From Rhodoferax sp. (GTDB lineage: Bacteria > Pseudomonadota > Gammaproteobacteria > Burkholderiales > Burkholderiaceae_C), in NCBI GenBank assembly GCA_018063505.1, contig JAGPBF010000012.1:1-37673 (forward strand): a DNA stretch of 37,673 bases. The letters run 5' to 3'. Under the pieces are notes generated by a model. That model saw nothing but the letters and a program-made list of their open reading frames with translations, was not told where the DNA came from and ran no database searches. Within the stretch, counting starts at the first letter, position 1. Every line of letters starts with the position of its first letter. The translations under genes were made by a program, and so were the position numbers. Positions 19,536 through 28,668 of the stretch are shown here, one piece after another.

Positions 19536-19925
19536 TCAAGCGCCGCCCGACGATGGCCCTGCATCGGCATGGTCATCAAAATCCAGCACCTGAAGGTCGC
19601 AATCGCAGCCACTGCCTGCGGCAATGGCCCGCCGGGCGATCACGGCCAGCAACGGCGCAATGGCCGGGGCCAGAATCCGGATCGACAGCGGCAAGACAGC
19701 ACGCAGAACCTGCGCCGGCTGAACGATGGCGCCACAGCGGTAACGGGCCTGTACCGGGTCCCAGTGCAGCGCATCGCAGGCGCCGCGGCGCTTGAGCGAC
19801 AAGACCATGCCCACCGGACAAGGTTCGGCCAGGCAACACACCCCGCATCCATTACACGGTGCGCCCCAACCGGGCTTCGCTGGCGCCAGGGCTTCAATGG
19901 AGATCGTCTTGCGGTCGATGGACAT
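19536..19925 (-). CDS. YkgJ-family cysteine-cluster protein
   Basis: This is a short cytoplasmic protein with a cysteine cluster of the YkgJ (zinc/iron-chelating) type; its function is not known. From the ATG at 19925 (MSIDRKTISIEALAP) it has 129 residues. The cluster is CNGCGVCCLAEPCPVG followed by CDAL and YRCGA further on, giving C-x2-C-x2-CC-x4-C plus two more cysteines. A hydrophobic stretch, LPLSIRILAPAIAPLLAVIA, lies near residues 85-105. The frame opens upstream to 20045. It is followed, after the palindrome, by the nif3-like gene. Confidence 0.75.
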   Translation of the reverse strand: MSIDRKTISIEALAPAKPGWGAPCNGCGVCCLAEPCPVGMVLSLKRRGACDALHWDPVQARYRCGAIVQPAQVLRAVLPLSIRILAPAIAPLLAVIARRAIAAGSGCDCDLQVLDFDDHADAGPSSGGA

Positions 19926-20033
19926 GTGCCGGTTCGGAAAGTCGCGATGGTACGCCTGCGCTGCGGTCAAACGATGGATGCCGACCTGCCAGGCGCAGTG
20001 ACCCGGCAAGCTGCTGCGGTGCAGGTCGACGCC

Positions 20034-20039
20034 TACAAT
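20034..20039 (+). promoter_or_regulatory. Possible -10 element of the degS-like gene
   Basis: TACAAT lies only 6 bases before the ATG at 20046, so transcription would begin at or next to the start codon. No ribosome binding site is visible between the element and the ATG. No convincing -35 box is seen at 16-18 bases. Confidence 0.3.
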
Positions 20040-20045
20040 TTGCAC

Positions 20046-21185
20046 ATGAAGCGTTTATGGCTTGTGTTCTCCCAGACTGCGACCGTGTTGCTCGCGGCGT
20101 ACTTCGTGGTCGCCACGCTCAAGCCGCAGTGGCTTGGCAATTGGCCCTCTCAAGGGGCGGCCATCACCTTGATCGAGGCACCTGCCAGCGCGGGCGCCAG
20201 CATACCTGCGGGCAGTTTCCGGCTTGCGGCCCAGAAGGCGTCGTCGGCCGTGGTCAGCATCAACACCAGCAAGGCTGCCAACCGCGATCCGCGCAGCAGC
20301 GATCCGTGGTTCCGATTCTTCTTCGGCGACCAGGACCAGGAGCCACGCGCCGGGCTGGGCAGCGGGGTGATCGTCAGCCCGACCGGCTACATCCTCACCA
20401 ACAACCATGTGGTCGAAGGCGCAGACGAGATCGAGGTGATGCTCAACGACAGCCGCAAGGCCATAGCCAAGGTCATTGGGACCGATCCGGAGACCGACCT
20501 GGCCGTGCTGAAGATCGATCTGGACAAGCTGCCGGTGGTCGTGATCGGCAATTCGGATACGGTACAGGTTGGCGACCAGGTGCTGGCCATCGGCAATCCG
20601 TTTGGTGTCGGTCAGACTGTGACCAGCGGCATCATCAGTGCACTGGGCCGCAACCAGCTGGGCATCAACACCTTTGAGAACTTCATTCAGACCGATGCTG
20701 CCATCAATCCGGGCAATTCCGGCGGTGCGCTGGTCGACACGCAGGGGAACCTGCTGGGCATCAATACTGCCATCTATTCACGCTCTGGCGGCAGCATGGG
20801 CATCGGTTTTGCAATTCCAATGTCGACCGCCAGGCAGGTGATGGAAGGCCTTGTCAAGGACGGCCAGGTGACGCGGGGCTGGATCGGCGTGGAACCCAAT
20901 GACCTGTCGCCGGAACTGGCCGAGACCTTCGGCGTCAAGGCCCGTCAGGGTGTCATCATCACCGGCGTGTTGCAGAACGGCCCTGCCGCCCAGGCTGGTC
21001 TGCGGCCAGGGGATGTGATCACGTCGGTGGCAGGCAGCGAAGTCCACAATGTGGCGGAGTTGCTGACCCGGGTGGCAGGCCTGAAACCTGGCGTGGCGTC
21101 GCGCTTCTCGCTGCAGCGCCAGGACGCCCGCCTTGAAATCGATGTGGTTCCCGGGCTCAGGCCCAAGCCGCGCCGTCCGTCCTGA
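20046..21185 (+). CDS. degS: DegS/HtrA-family periplasmic serine protease with one PDZ domain
   Basis: This is a trypsin-like serine protease anchored in the inner membrane and facing the periplasm. The 379-residue product has an N-terminal transmembrane segment (residues 6-24), catalytic triad residues H121, D151 and S225 (in TNNHVVEG, TDLAVLKID and NPGNSGGAL), and a single C-terminal PDZ domain at about residues 285-370. One anchored domain with one PDZ matches DegS-type architecture, so a role in envelope stress sensing is inferred; the name is by architecture. The start is the ATG at 20046 (MKRLWLVFSQ); the longer upstream frame runs antisense to the YkgJ-like gene. The gene converges on tatC. 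Confidence 0.9.
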   Translation: MKRLWLVFSQTATVLLAAYFVVATLKPQWLGNWPSQGAAITLIEAPASAGASIPAGSFRLAAQKASSAVVSINTSKAANRDPRSSDPWFRFFFGDQDQEPRAGLGSGVIVSPTGYILTNNHVVEGADEIEVMLNDSRKAIAKVIGTDPETDLAVLKIDLDKLPVVVIGNSDTVQVGDQVLAIGNPFGVGQTVTSGIISALGRNQLGINTFENFIQTDAAINPGNSGGALVDTQGNLLGINTAIYSRSGGSMGIGFAIPMSTARQVMEGLVKDGQVTRGWIGVEPNDLSPELAETFGVKARQGVIITGVLQNGPAAQAGLRPGDVITSVAGSEVHNVAELLTRVAGLKPGVASRFSLQRQDARLEIDVVPGLRPKPRRPS

Positions 21186-21227
21186 CCCAGGCCCGGCCGG
21201 GCAAGGCGCCAGAGAGCAAGGCTTGGC

Positions 21228-22028
21228 CTAGGCGCTGTCCTTGTCTTTCTCTTTGGCCTCTTCGCCGTCTTCCTCGGGCTTCTTGACGAACATCTTCGCG
21301 GCAAATATGCCGGCTTCGTACAACAGACACATCGGCACTGCCAGGGCCAATTGGGAAATCACGTCCGGCGGGGTCAGCACGGCAGCAACCACGAACGACA
21401 GAACGATGAAATAGCCACGGAACTGCTTGAGCTTGTCGATGCTCACCAGGTTCATGCGCACCAGCAACACGACCACGATCGGCACCTGGAATGCCACACC
21501 AAACGCCAGATACAGACCCAGGATGGCCTCGACATACGACGCGATATCCGGCGTGGCGGCCACACTGGCCGGGGTCACGGCCTGGATGAATGCGAACATC
21601 TTGTCGAGCACGAACAGCTGGACAAACGCGATACCACCGTATGCCAGGACACTGCCGAAGAAAATCAGCGGTACCGCGAGACGTTTCTCGTGCCCGTACA
21701 GGCCCGGCGCCACGAAAGCCCAGGCCTGGTACATCAGCCACGGCAGGCACAACAAAACGCCGGCCATCATCAACACCTTGAGCGGCACAAAGAAGGGGGA
21801 GAAGACACCGACGGCAATGAGCTTGGCGCCCGGTGGCATGTGCGCCTGGATCGGCGCTGCGATCAGGTCGATCAGACCGCTGGGCGAGGGCCAGATGGCC
21901 AGCAACACCATGCAGACCACCAGGCCGGCAATGCTGTACATCAAACGGTCGCGCAACTCCATCAGGTGTTGCACGAACGGCTGCTCGGTACCGGCGAGTT
22001 CGTCTTCTTTGTTGCTGGTGTCAGTCAT
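21228..22028 (-). CDS. tatC: Sec-independent protein translocase subunit TatC
   Basis: This is the polytopic receptor of the twin-arginine translocase, which binds Tat signal peptides. The 266-residue product from the ATG at 22028 (MTDTSNKEDELAG) shows the conserved QPFVQHLMELRDRL entry motif, the FxxPLK-like FFVPLKVLMMAG segment and six hydrophobic helices. The tail is highly charged (KKPEEDGEEAKEKDKD). The stop codon is TAG. It is the last gene of the long minus-strand cluster and is separated from tatB by 69 bases. Confidence 0.95.
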   Translation of the reverse strand: MTDTSNKEDELAGTEQPFVQHLMELRDRLMYSIAGLVVCMVLLAIWPSPSGLIDLIAAPIQAHMPPGAKLIAVGVFSPFFVPLKVLMMAGVLLCLPWLMYQAWAFVAPGLYGHEKRLAVPLIFFGSVLAYGGIAFVQLFVLDKMFAFIQAVTPASVAATPDIASYVEAILGLYLAFGVAFQVPIVVVLLVRMNLVSIDKLKQFRGYFIVLSFVVAAVLTPPDVISQLALAVPMCLLYEAGIFAAKMFVKKPEEDGEEAKEKDKDSA

Positions 22029-22097
22029 CGTGTCATGTGTGCCACAGGCCGGCCGGAACAAAGTTTCCGGGGCACGGGATGGTACCCGTTCGTTCTA

Positions 22098-22571
22098 TCA
22101 GTCGAATTTCTGCGGTCGGTATCGCGCAACCCTGGCCGCTCCGGACAACGCACGTGTGCGGGTTCCGGTACGCGCCTTGTACCAGTTGGGCATGGCTGCG
22201 CGCTTGACGCGCCAACGCTTGTTCGGATGGCGGTAAGCCGGGTAACTGGCGGCAACCTCGAAGCTGGTACCGGTCTGCGAGTTGTCATTCATGCCGGTGG
22301 CGTCGGCCCAGGATTTCTCGATCTCGCTGGCATTGGACTGGATCGTGTTTTCCATGTCCTTGGCCGCATCTGTCATCGTGTCCTTCATCTTGCGGAGCTC
22401 GTCGAGCTCGATCGATCGGCTGACTTCGGCTTTCACATCAGACACATACCGCTGTGCCTTGCCGAGCAAGGTGCCTACGGTACGCGCCACACGCGGCAAT
22501 TTCTCGGGGCCGATGACGATCAGCGCTACCACGCCGATCAGCGCCATCTTCGAAACGCCAAGGTCAATCAC
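22098..22571 (-). CDS. tatB: Sec-independent protein translocase subunit TatB
   Basis: TatB, with TatC, forms the signal-peptide receptor. The 157-residue product has a short N-terminal membrane helix ([23 protein letters not shown]), the EKLP motif, and a long amphipathic helix. The C-terminal tail is strongly basic ([28 protein letters not shown]), as in related betaproteobacteria. The start codon is GTG at 22571; the conserved N terminus ([13 protein letters not shown]) begins there, and an ATG eight codons later is the only alternative. It starts 18 bases after the tatA stop. Confidence 0.93.
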   Translation of the reverse strand: MIDLGVSKMALIGVVALIVIGPEKLPRVARTVGTLLGKAQRYVSDVKAEVSRSIELDELRKMKDTMTDAAKDMENTIQSNASEIEKSWADATGMNDNSQTGTSFEVAASYPAYRHPNKRWRVKRAAMPNWYKARTGTRTRALSGAARVARYRPQKFD

Positions 22572-22589
22572 TGAACTGCGACCCGACGA

Positions 22590-22835
22590 TCAGGACTTTT
22601 GCTTGGCTTCGACATCAATGGTCGACTTGTCGGCCGACTTGGCCGAGTTGGAGACCTGTGCAGCAGGACCTGTGGCGGCATCGTCCGTCGATGTCGAACC
22701 ATCCTTCATGCCATCCTTGAAACCCTTGACGGCACCTCCCAGATCGCTGCCCATGTTCTTGAGCTTTTTGGTGCCAAACACCATGACGACGATCAGCAGA
22801 ACGATCAGCCAATGCCAAATTGAAAACGAACCCAT
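22590..22835 (-). CDS. tatA: Sec-independent protein translocase subunit TatA
   Basis: TatA is the pore-forming subunit of the twin-arginine translocase. The 81-residue product has an N-terminal membrane helix ([31 protein letters not shown]), the FGTKKL hinge motif and a short amphipathic helix followed by a polar tail. The ATG at 22835 has an AGGAGT ribosome binding site 5 bases upstream. A TAGAAT string at 22868-22863 on the minus strand could be a -10 box for a tatABC transcript, but no -35 supports it. Confidence 0.95.
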   Translation of the reverse strand: MGSFSIWHWLIVLLIVVMVFGTKKLKNMGSDLGGAVKGFKDGMKDGSTSTDDAATGPAAQVSNSAKSADKSTIDVEAKQKS

Positions 22836-22904
22836 AGTTGACTCCTAAACGGTTATGCGGATTCTAGACCGTAGCACCCACGTGTTTCCCAAAGACCTTG
22901 GTTA

Positions 22905-23264
22905 TCAGCCTCTGAGCCACGGGCGCGGTCCACCCATGACATGCAGATGCAGGTGTCCGATTTCCTGGCCACCCTCGGCACCGGTATTGCTGACAACGCG
23001 GAATCCACCTTCCGGATACGGGTTGCAGCCTTCCTGAAGGGCCAGCTTCGGCGCCAGCGTCATCATGTGTCCCATCAACGTGGCATGCTCCTGCTCCAGG
23101 TGTGCCATAGACAGTATGTGGTCTTTGGGCACGATCAAGAAGTGGACCGGCGCCCATGGGTGAATGTCATGGAAAGCATAGACGTGTTCGTCTTCATGCA
23201 CCTTCTTGGAAGGGATCTTCCCCTGGATGATCTTGCAGAACAGGCAATCCGGATCGTGTGTCAT
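22905..23264 (-). CDS. HIT-family nucleotide-binding protein (HinT-like)
   Basis: This is a histidine-triad protein, probably a purine nucleoside phosphoramidase of the HinT type. The 119-residue product shows the CLFCKIIQGKIPS N terminus and the triad HLHLHV. The nucleotide-binding features of the family, such as FHDIHPWAPVHFLIVPK, are also visible. It lies between the DUF4870-like gene and tatA, an arrangement seen in related genomes where his, hit and tat genes are clustered. Confidence 0.93.
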   Translation of the reverse strand: MTHDPDCLFCKIIQGKIPSKKVHEDEHVYAFHDIHPWAPVHFLIVPKDHILSMAHLEQEHATLMGHMMTLAPKLALQEGCNPYPEGGFRVVSNTGAEGGQEIGHLHLHVMGGPRPWLRG

Positions 23265-23287
23265 CGACGTCGCTACTCCTCAAACTG

Positions 23288-23677
23288 TCAGGCACCAACG
23301 GCCCTGCTGGCATTCATCGCCACCATGCCCTTGACAATCCGGTACAGGAACCAGATCGACACCAGCATCCAAGCCAGGTAACCCGGCAGCAGGAACAACA
23401 GAAACAGCGGCGAAGTGAGCAGGTACAGCAAACCGGCCAGCACCACAGAGTGGATCCGCCAGGAAAAATGGCTGGACTGCCACGTGCCCTCGGCCTCCGG
23501 TTTCTTGACCAGATCGATCACCAGCGCCACCACCAGCAGCAAGGCCCCGGCCTGGGCACCGGGGATGATGGCGCCAACGGCAACGATCAGGTGCAGCACG
23601 TAGCTGAGCCAGCCGACGGACCTCAGGGCCTGGGCCTGCTCGTCGCCGCGGGGGGTGATGTCGGTGATATCGGTCAT
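23288..23677 (-). CDS. DUF4870-like small membrane protein
   Basis: This is a 129-residue membrane protein of unknown function resembling the DUF4870 group. It has several hydrophobic segments: SYVLHLIVAVGAIIPG, ALLLVVALVIDLV, SVVLAGLLYLLTSPLFLLFLLPGYLAWMLVSIWFLYRIV. The family assignment is by general pattern only. It follows hisE by 29 bases and precedes the HIT gene by 23 bases, so it is part of the same transcription unit. No signal peptide or catalytic motif is visible. Confidence 0.75.
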   Translation of the reverse strand: MTDITDITPRGDEQAQALRSVGWLSYVLHLIVAVGAIIPGAQAGALLLVVALVIDLVKKPEAEGTWQSSHFSWRIHSVVLAGLLYLLTSPLFLLFLLPGYLAWMLVSIWFLYRIVKGMVAMNASRAVGA

Positions 23678-23706
23678 GGTGATCCTTTCCTCAGAGCGCG
23701 GAACAT

Positions 23707-24120
23707 TCAGGTTGCCTCGCGCGTGATTGCCTTGCGCAAGGCCTTTTCCTCGATTCCGCTGGTACCCTCGCGCCGCGCAAGCTCAGCGGCAACATCCGAG
23801 GGTCGCAGACCGTAGTGGGCCAGTGCCACCAGGCAATGGAACCACAGATCGGCGACCTCGCCCACCAGCCTGGCGCGACTCTCGTCGACACCGGTACCAC
23901 TGGCCTGCGCGGCGTCCAGGTCCTTGCCAGCCATCACCACCTCGGTGGCCTCTTCGCCAACCTTCTTCAGAAAAGCATCCGGACCCCGCTGCAACAGGCG
24001 CGCAACGTAGCTGGCGTTCGGGTCACCACCCTGTGCCGGCAGGCGGCTTTCGATCGTCGTGGCCAGTCGGTCCAGCACCTGGCCGGTTGACGCGGGAATG
24101 TCGGAGGTCTGTAGGTCCAT
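23707..24120 (-). CDS. hisE: Phosphoribosyl-ATP pyrophosphatase HisE
   Basis: HisE hydrolyses PR-ATP to PR-AMP, the second step of histidine synthesis. The 137-residue product has the MazG-type helical motifs [16 protein letters not shown] and [18 protein letters not shown], with the acidic metal ligands. It has an N-terminal extension of about 15 residues relative to short HisE proteins. It is a stand-alone gene, not fused to hisI, and follows hisI by 6 bases. Confidence 0.94.
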   Translation of the reverse strand: MDLQTSDIPASTGQVLDRLATTIESRLPAQGGDPNASYVARLLQRGPDAFLKKVGEEATEVVMAGKDLDAAQASGTGVDESRARLVGEVADLWFHCLVALAHYGLRPSDVAAELARREGTSGIEEKALRKAITREAT

Positions 24121-24126
24121 GCTTGG

Positions 24127-24528
24127 TTACTTGTAGATCGATTTCGGGTCTTTCAAGACCGGATCGGCAATTTCCCACTGCCCCTGCTCGGCGCCACCGA
24201 CCAGGCGCCGATAAAAGCAGCTGTGGCGGCCGGTGTGGCAGGCGATGCCGGGGTCGTGGCCAGTCTGTGTCACCTTGAGCAGGACCACGTCCTGGTCACA
24301 ATCGACCCGGATATCGTGCACCAGCTGGACATGGCCCGACTCCTCGCCCTTGGGCCACAAGCGCTTGCGGGATCGGCTGAAATACACGGCACGACCCGTG
24401 GCTGCCGTGCGCGCCAACGCTTCGCGGTCCATCCAGGCAAACATCAGTACGTCGCCGCTTGTCTGTTCCTGCGCGATCACGGGCACCAGACCCAGCGCGT
24501 CCCACTTGATTTGATCGAGCCATGACAT
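24127..24528 (-). CDS. hisI: Phosphoribosyl-AMP cyclohydrolase HisI
   Basis: This zinc-dependent hydrolase opens the adenine ring of PR-AMP, the third step of histidine synthesis. From the ATG at 24528 ([21 protein letters not shown]) it has 133 residues, with the motifs [31 protein letters not shown] and [14 protein letters not shown] that supply metal ligands. An ATG eight codons upstream (24552) and a non-ATG frame opening at 24594 are alternative starts; neither adds conserved sequence. Confidence 0.94.
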   Translation of the reverse strand: MSWLDQIKWDALGLVPVIAQEQTSGDVLMFAWMDREALARTAATGRAVYFSRSRKRLWPKGEESGHVQLVHDIRVDCDQDVVLLKVTQTGHDPGIACHTGRHSCFYRRLVGGAEQGQWEIADPVLKDPKSIYK

Positions 24529-24603
24529 GGCGGTATTGTCGACGATCGGCATGCTGCCCTGCCCCGCGGCTGGGCCAATCCCCGCGCGCAACAATGTCAG
24601 GCT

Positions 24604-25404
24604 TCAGATGCGAACGGCGATGCCGCGTGCGCGCATATGCTGCTTGGCCTGCCCCACGCTGAATTCACCGTAGTGAAAGATGCTGGCGGCCAGCACGGCG
24701 TCGGCCCCGCCAAATTGAATACCATCGGCGAGATGGTCCAGGTCACCGACGCCGCCCGACGCAATGACCGGAATATCGATTGCATGGCTGACGGCACGTG
24801 TGAGTTCCAGATCGAAACCGGACTTGGTGCCGTCGCGGTCCATGCTGGTGAGCAGAATCTCGCCGGCACCGCGTTGTGCCATCTCCGTAGCCCAGGCGAC
24901 GGCGTCACGGCCGGTATTGGTTCTCCCGCCGTGGCTGTAGACGTCCCAGCCCGGACCGGCCCGGGTGCCGTCATGCGCCACGCGCTGCTCCTGTTCGTCG
25001 GTACGGCGCTTGGCGTCGATCGCCACGACGATGCATTGCGAACCATACTTGGCGGAAACGTCATCGATCAATTGCGCATTGGCGATGGCTGCCGAGTTGA
25101 AACTGGTCTTGTCTGCGCCGGCATTGAGCAGCCGTCGAACATCTTCGACCGACCGCACGCCGCCGCCGACGGTCAGCGGGATGAACACCTGGCTGGCGAC
25201 GGCCTCGATGATGTGCAGGATCAGGTCGCGGCCGTCACTGGTAGCAGTGATGTCAAGGAACGTGAGCTCATCGGCACCCTGCTCGTTGTACCGGGCAGCG
25301 ATCTCGACCGGATCACCGGCGTCGCGCAAGGACACGAAGTTGACACCCTTGACGACCCTCCCGCCGGTCACGTCCAGACACGGAATGATGCGCTTGGCCA
25401 GCAT
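24604..25404 (-). CDS. hisF: Imidazole glycerol phosphate synthase cyclase subunit HisF
   Basis: HisF is the (beta/alpha)8-barrel cyclase that, with ammonia delivered by HisH, makes imidazole glycerol phosphate and AICAR. The 266-residue product has the two catalytic aspartates: D11 in [16 protein letters not shown] and the one in IVVAIDAKR. The phosphate-binding [11 protein letters not shown] and [12 protein letters not shown] loops are also present. It starts 15 bases after hisA. A short insert around [16 protein letters not shown] is longer than in many HisF proteins. Confidence 0.95.
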   Translation of the reverse strand: MLAKRIIPCLDVTGGRVVKGVNFVSLRDAGDPVEIAARYNEQGADELTFLDITATSDGRDLILHIIEAVASQVFIPLTVGGGVRSVEDVRRLLNAGADKTSFNSAAIANAQLIDDVSAKYGSQCIVVAIDAKRRTDEQEQRVAHDGTRAGPGWDVYSHGGRTNTGRDAVAWATEMAQRGAGEILLTSMDRDGTKSGFDLELTRAVSHAIDIPVIASGGVGDLDHLADGIQFGGADAVLAASIFHYGEFSVGQAKQHMRARGIAVRI

Positions 25405-25419
25405 GCGGCGCAGTTCGCC

Positions 25420-26160
25420 TCAGCCGTTGAGTTCGTCGGCGCGCGCCTGCGCGGCGGTGAAATCCAGGTCGCCGCTGTAGATGGCACGACCACAGATGAC
25501 AGCTTCGACACCTTCGCTCTCGACATCGCACAAGGCCTCGATATCGGCCATGTTGCTCAAGCCACCAGATGCAATGACGGGGATCGACAGCGCTTGCGCC
25601 AGTTTGACCGTCGCATCGATATTGATGCCGGACAACATGCCATCACGGCCGATGTCGGTGTAGATGATGGACTCGACGCCGTAGTCCTCGAATTTCTTGC
25701 CCAGGTCGATCACGTCGTGGCGCGTGAGTTTGCTCCAGCCATCGGTGGCGATCTTGCCATCCTTGGCATCGAGTCCAACGATGATGTGGCCACCGAATGC
25801 CGTGCAGGCATCTTGCAGAAACCCGGGATTCTTGACCGCCGCCGTGCCGATGATGACGTAGCGCAGGCCCGCATCGAGATAGCGCTCGACCGTATCCAGA
25901 TCGCGAATGCCGCCGCCAAGCTGGACGTCGATCTCGCTGCCCACTTCCTTGAGGATGCGGCGGATCGCGACCTCGTTCTTCGGATGGCCGGCGAATGCGC
26001 CATTGAGATCGACCAGGTGCAGGCGCCGCGCGCCCTTGGTGACCCAGCTACGGGCCATCTCCGCGGGATCTTCGCCAAAGGTGGTGGACTGGCCCATGTC
26101 GCCCTGCTTGAGGCGAACACAGTGACCGTCTTTCAAATCAATCGCAGGGATGAGCAGCAT
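25420..26160 (-). CDS. hisA: ProFAR isomerase HisA
   Basis: HisA isomerises 5'-ProFAR to PRFAR, the fourth step of histidine synthesis, on a (beta/alpha)8 barrel. The 246-residue product opens [21 protein letters not shown]. It has the catalytic acid in PAIDLKDG and a second one in [12 protein letters not shown]. The phosphate-binding GGGIRDLD and IASGGLSN turns are also visible. It lies 21 bases downstream of hisH. Confidence 0.95.
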   Translation of the reverse strand: MLLIPAIDLKDGHCVRLKQGDMGQSTTFGEDPAEMARSWVTKGARRLHLVDLNGAFAGHPKNEVAIRRILKEVGSEIDVQLGGGIRDLDTVERYLDAGLRYVIIGTAAVKNPGFLQDACTAFGGHIIVGLDAKDGKIATDGWSKLTRHDVIDLGKKFEDYGVESIIYTDIGRDGMLSGINIDATVKLAQALSIPVIASGGLSNMADIEALCDVESEGVEAVICGRAIYSGDLDFTAAQARADELNG

Positions 26161-26181
26161 GGAGGATGCGAGGGATGGGAA

Positions 26182-26862
26182 TCAGGGCTTCCAGCGTAGG
26201 AAGTTGCGGTAAAGCGCGAGGCCTTGGTCAGAACTCTTCTCGGGATGAAATTGGGTGGCGAAAATATTATCGCGTGCAACCGCTGCCGTAAAGCGACCGC
26301 CGTATTCGGCCTCGCCCGCGCTGTGGCGCGCATCAGACGGTTTGGCATGGAAGCTGTGCACGAAATAGTAGTAGCTCGCGTCCGGGATGCCTTCCCACAA
26401 GGCATGGATCTGACCATCCGGACGGGTCTGGTGCACCTGGTTCCAGCCCATTTGCGGCACCTTGTAACGACTTCCATCGGGTTGCAGACGCCCCGCCAGA
26501 TCGAATCGCACCACCTCGCCAGGGATCAGACCCAGGCCGGGCGTACCGTCCTTGCCACCCTCCTGGCTATGGTCGAGCAGCATCTGCATGCCGACGCAGA
26601 CGCCGAACAGGGGCTTGTTGCGGGCCGCCGCCAGCACCGGCTCCAGCATGCCGGAGTCGCGCAATTCGCGCATGCAGTCGGCGATCGCGCCCTGGCCCGG
26701 CAAAACGATGCGCTCGGCCGCATGGACCTGCTGCGGGTCTGCCGTCACGACCACCCGATGGCTCGTGTCGGCAGCCACCGCCTGAACCGCATTGGCAACC
26801 GAGCGCAGATTGCCCATGCCGTAGTCCACGATCGCCACCGTTGCGCCGCCCGCCATCACCAT
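26182..26862 (-). CDS. hisH: Imidazole glycerol phosphate synthase glutaminase subunit HisH
   Basis: HisH is the class I glutamine amidotransferase that supplies ammonia to HisF. The 226-residue product from the ATG at 26862 ([22 protein letters not shown]) has the nucleophile C89 in [19 protein letters not shown] and the His/Glu pair in [14 protein letters not shown] second ATG two codons later (26856) could also be used. The frame opens to 27021 inside hisB, which is not required. It follows hisB by 43 bases. Confidence 0.95.
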   Translation of the reverse strand: MVMAGGATVAIVDYGMGNLRSVANAVQAVAADTSHRVVVTADPQQVHAAERIVLPGQGAIADCMRELRDSGMLEPVLAAARNKPLFGVCVGMQMLLDHSQEGGKDGTPGLGLIPGEVVRFDLAGRLQPDGSRYKVPQMGWNQVHQTRPDGQIHALWEGIPDASYYYFVHSFHAKPSDARHSAGEAEYGGRFTAAVARDNIFATQFHPEKSSDQGLALYRNFLRWKP

Positions 26863-26905
26863 GAGAACGCACCCTTGTTCATTGTTGCCCTGGCCGTCCC
26901 AGGAC

Positions 26906-27526
26906 TCAGAGCGAGCCTTTGGTCGAAGCGATGGAACCGGCCGCGCGCGGATCGACCTCCACCGCCGCGCGCAAAGCGCGTGCAAAGGCCTTGAATACGG
27001 TCTCGGCCTGATGGTGCGCATTTTCTCCGCGCAGATTGTCGATATGCAACGTCACCAGGGCGTGGTTGACGAAGCCCTGGAAGAACTCATGCGCCAGCTG
27101 GCTGTCAAAGCCGCCGATCATGCCGCTCTTGAATGGCACCTGCATCACCAGGCCGGGCCGACCGGAGAAGTCGATCACGACGCGGCTGAGCGCCTCATCC
27201 AGTGGTACGTAGGCATGGCCGAAGCGGCGGATGCCCTTGCGGTCGCCCAGCGCCTTGTGCATCGCCTGGCCCAGCGTAATTCCCACGTCTTCCACCGTGT
27301 GATGGCCATCGATATGCAGATCGCCATCGGCCTGGATATCAAGGTCGATCAATCCGTGGCGCGCGATCTGGTCCAGCATGTGGTCGAAAAATCCGATGCC
27401 GGTGTGCAGCTTCGACTTGCCGCTGCCATCGAGATCGATGCGCACCGTGATGCGGGTTTCCGCCGTATTGCGGGTGACCTGGGCATGGCGCGGCGCCGTC
27501 GTACTGGATTCGGGACTCATGGACAT
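26906..27526 (-). CDS. hisB: Imidazoleglycerol-phosphate dehydratase HisB (monofunctional)
   Basis: HisB converts imidazole glycerol phosphate to imidazole acetol phosphate using Mn2+. The 206-residue product carries the two histidine-rich metal motifs, [11 protein letters not shown] and ENAHHQAE, and the [17 protein letters not shown] block. There is no fused histidinol-phosphatase domain, so that step must come from elsewhere; no candidate is in this window. The ATG at 27526 overlaps the hisC 3' end by 10 bases. An ATG two codons later forms a tighter ATGA overlap. Confidence 0.95.
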   Translation of the reverse strand: MSMSPESSTTAPRHAQVTRNTAETRITVRIDLDGSGKSKLHTGIGFFDHMLDQIARHGLIDLDIQADGDLHIDGHHTVEDVGITLGQAMHKALGDRKGIRRFGHAYVPLDEALSRVVIDFSGRPGLVMQVPFKSGMIGGFDSQLAHEFFQGFVNHALVTLHIDNLRGENAHHQAETVFKAFARALRAAVEVDPRAAGSIASTKGSL

Positions 27527-28623
27527 TCCTTCAGGGCTTCAAGCATGGCACGATTTTCGTCGGCCGTGCCCACAGTCAGGCGCAGACAATTGCGCAGCAA
27601 CGGATGCATGCCCGACACGTCCTTGACCAGCACACCCCGATCGCGCATCCGGGCAAACGCGGCCGCGGCTGCATTGCCTCCCGACACGCCGGCATCGGGC
27701 AGCTGTACCAGAACCATGTTGGCATCGCTGCGAAAGCAGCGCAGGCCTGGCAGCGCCGACAACTGGTCGACCAGCCATTGTCGCTGGGCAACGATATCGC
27801 GCGCCTGCGCAGCGAATACATCGGCATGTTCGAGTGCAAACAGTGCGCATTCGGCATTGAGCACACTCACGTTGTATGGCGGGCGCACCTTGTTGATCTC
27901 GGCAATCAGCGATGTCGGGCCGATCAGGTAACCGATCCTCACGCCGGCCAGGCCGAATTTGCTCATCGTGCGCATCAGCAGCACGTTCTGATGCGCCGCC
28001 AAGCGATCGATGAAACTGCGCCCGGCGAAGGGCTGGTATGCCTCGTCCATCACCACCAGGCCGGGGGCCGCGTCAATCAGGCGGTCGATCACCGCGTCAT
28101 CCCACAGGTTTGCGGTCGGATTGTTCGGATAAGCCAGATACAGGATGGAGGGCTGCTGCTCGGTGATTGCCTGCAACATGGCCGGTTCGTCGAGCTCGAA
28201 ATCCGCCGTCAGCGGCACACCGGTGAAGCGCAAACCCTGCAGCTGCGCGCTCATCCTGTACATCACAAAGCCGGGCACCGGCGCCAGAATGCTGGCACCG
28301 GGCACGTCGCAGGCCATAGCCAACATCGAAATCAGCTCGTCCGATCCATTGCCCAGCATCAGGTCGAACCCCTGCGGCACCTGGGCATGTGCCATCAACG
28401 CGCTGCGCAGCTCGTCGATCCGGCCCGCAGGATAGCGGTTCAACGCCAATGTCCCCAGCCGTTGCCCCAGTTGCTGCTGCAACGCAGCCGGCAAGCGATG
28501 CGGATTCTCCATCGCATCGAGCTTGAGCAGCCCATGCGAGTCCTGGACGGCATACGCATGCATGCCAGCAACATCGTGGCGGATGTGGCGCGCGACAAGA
28601 TCGGAAGCAGTTGGACGGGTCAT
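27517..28623 (-). CDS. hisC: Histidinol-phosphate aminotransferase HisC
   Basis: This is the PLP-dependent aminotransferase that makes histidinol phosphate from imidazole acetol phosphate and glutamate. The 368-residue product from the ATG at 28623 ([21 protein letters not shown]) has the PLP-binding lysine in [15 protein letters not shown] and the family motifs [26 protein letters not shown] and DEAYQPF. A frame opening at 28650 is less likely. It is 45 bases downstream of the small exported-protein gene and overlaps hisB. Confidence 0.95.
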   Translation of the reverse strand: MTRPTASDLVARHIRHDVAGMHAYAVQDSHGLLKLDAMENPHRLPAALQQQLGQRLGTLALNRYPAGRIDELRSALMAHAQVPQGFDLMLGNGSDELISMLAMACDVPGASILAPVPGFVMYRMSAQLQGLRFTGVPLTADFELDEPAMLQAITEQQPSILYLAYPNNPTANLWDDAVIDRLIDAAPGLVVMDEAYQPFAGRSFIDRLAAHQNVLLMRTMSKFGLAGVRIGYLIGPTSLIAEINKVRPPYNVSVLNAECALFALEHADVFAAQARDIVAQRQWLVDQLSALPGLRCFRSDANMVLVQLPDAGVSGGNAAAAAFARMRDRGVLVKDVSGMHPLLRNCLRLTVGTADENRAMLEALKECP

Positions 28624-28668
28624 ACTGGATCGCAGCCAGGAAGGACGCAAAGGCGGGTCATGGTGGCC

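Noticed and set aside
24637..26199. Long plus-strand open frames opposite hisF/hisA (520 codons), and opposite hisC (27604-29202) and murA (30894-32549)
   Set aside because: All are complements of full-length enzymes with intact catalytic motifs, and none shows a recognisable fold or start context.
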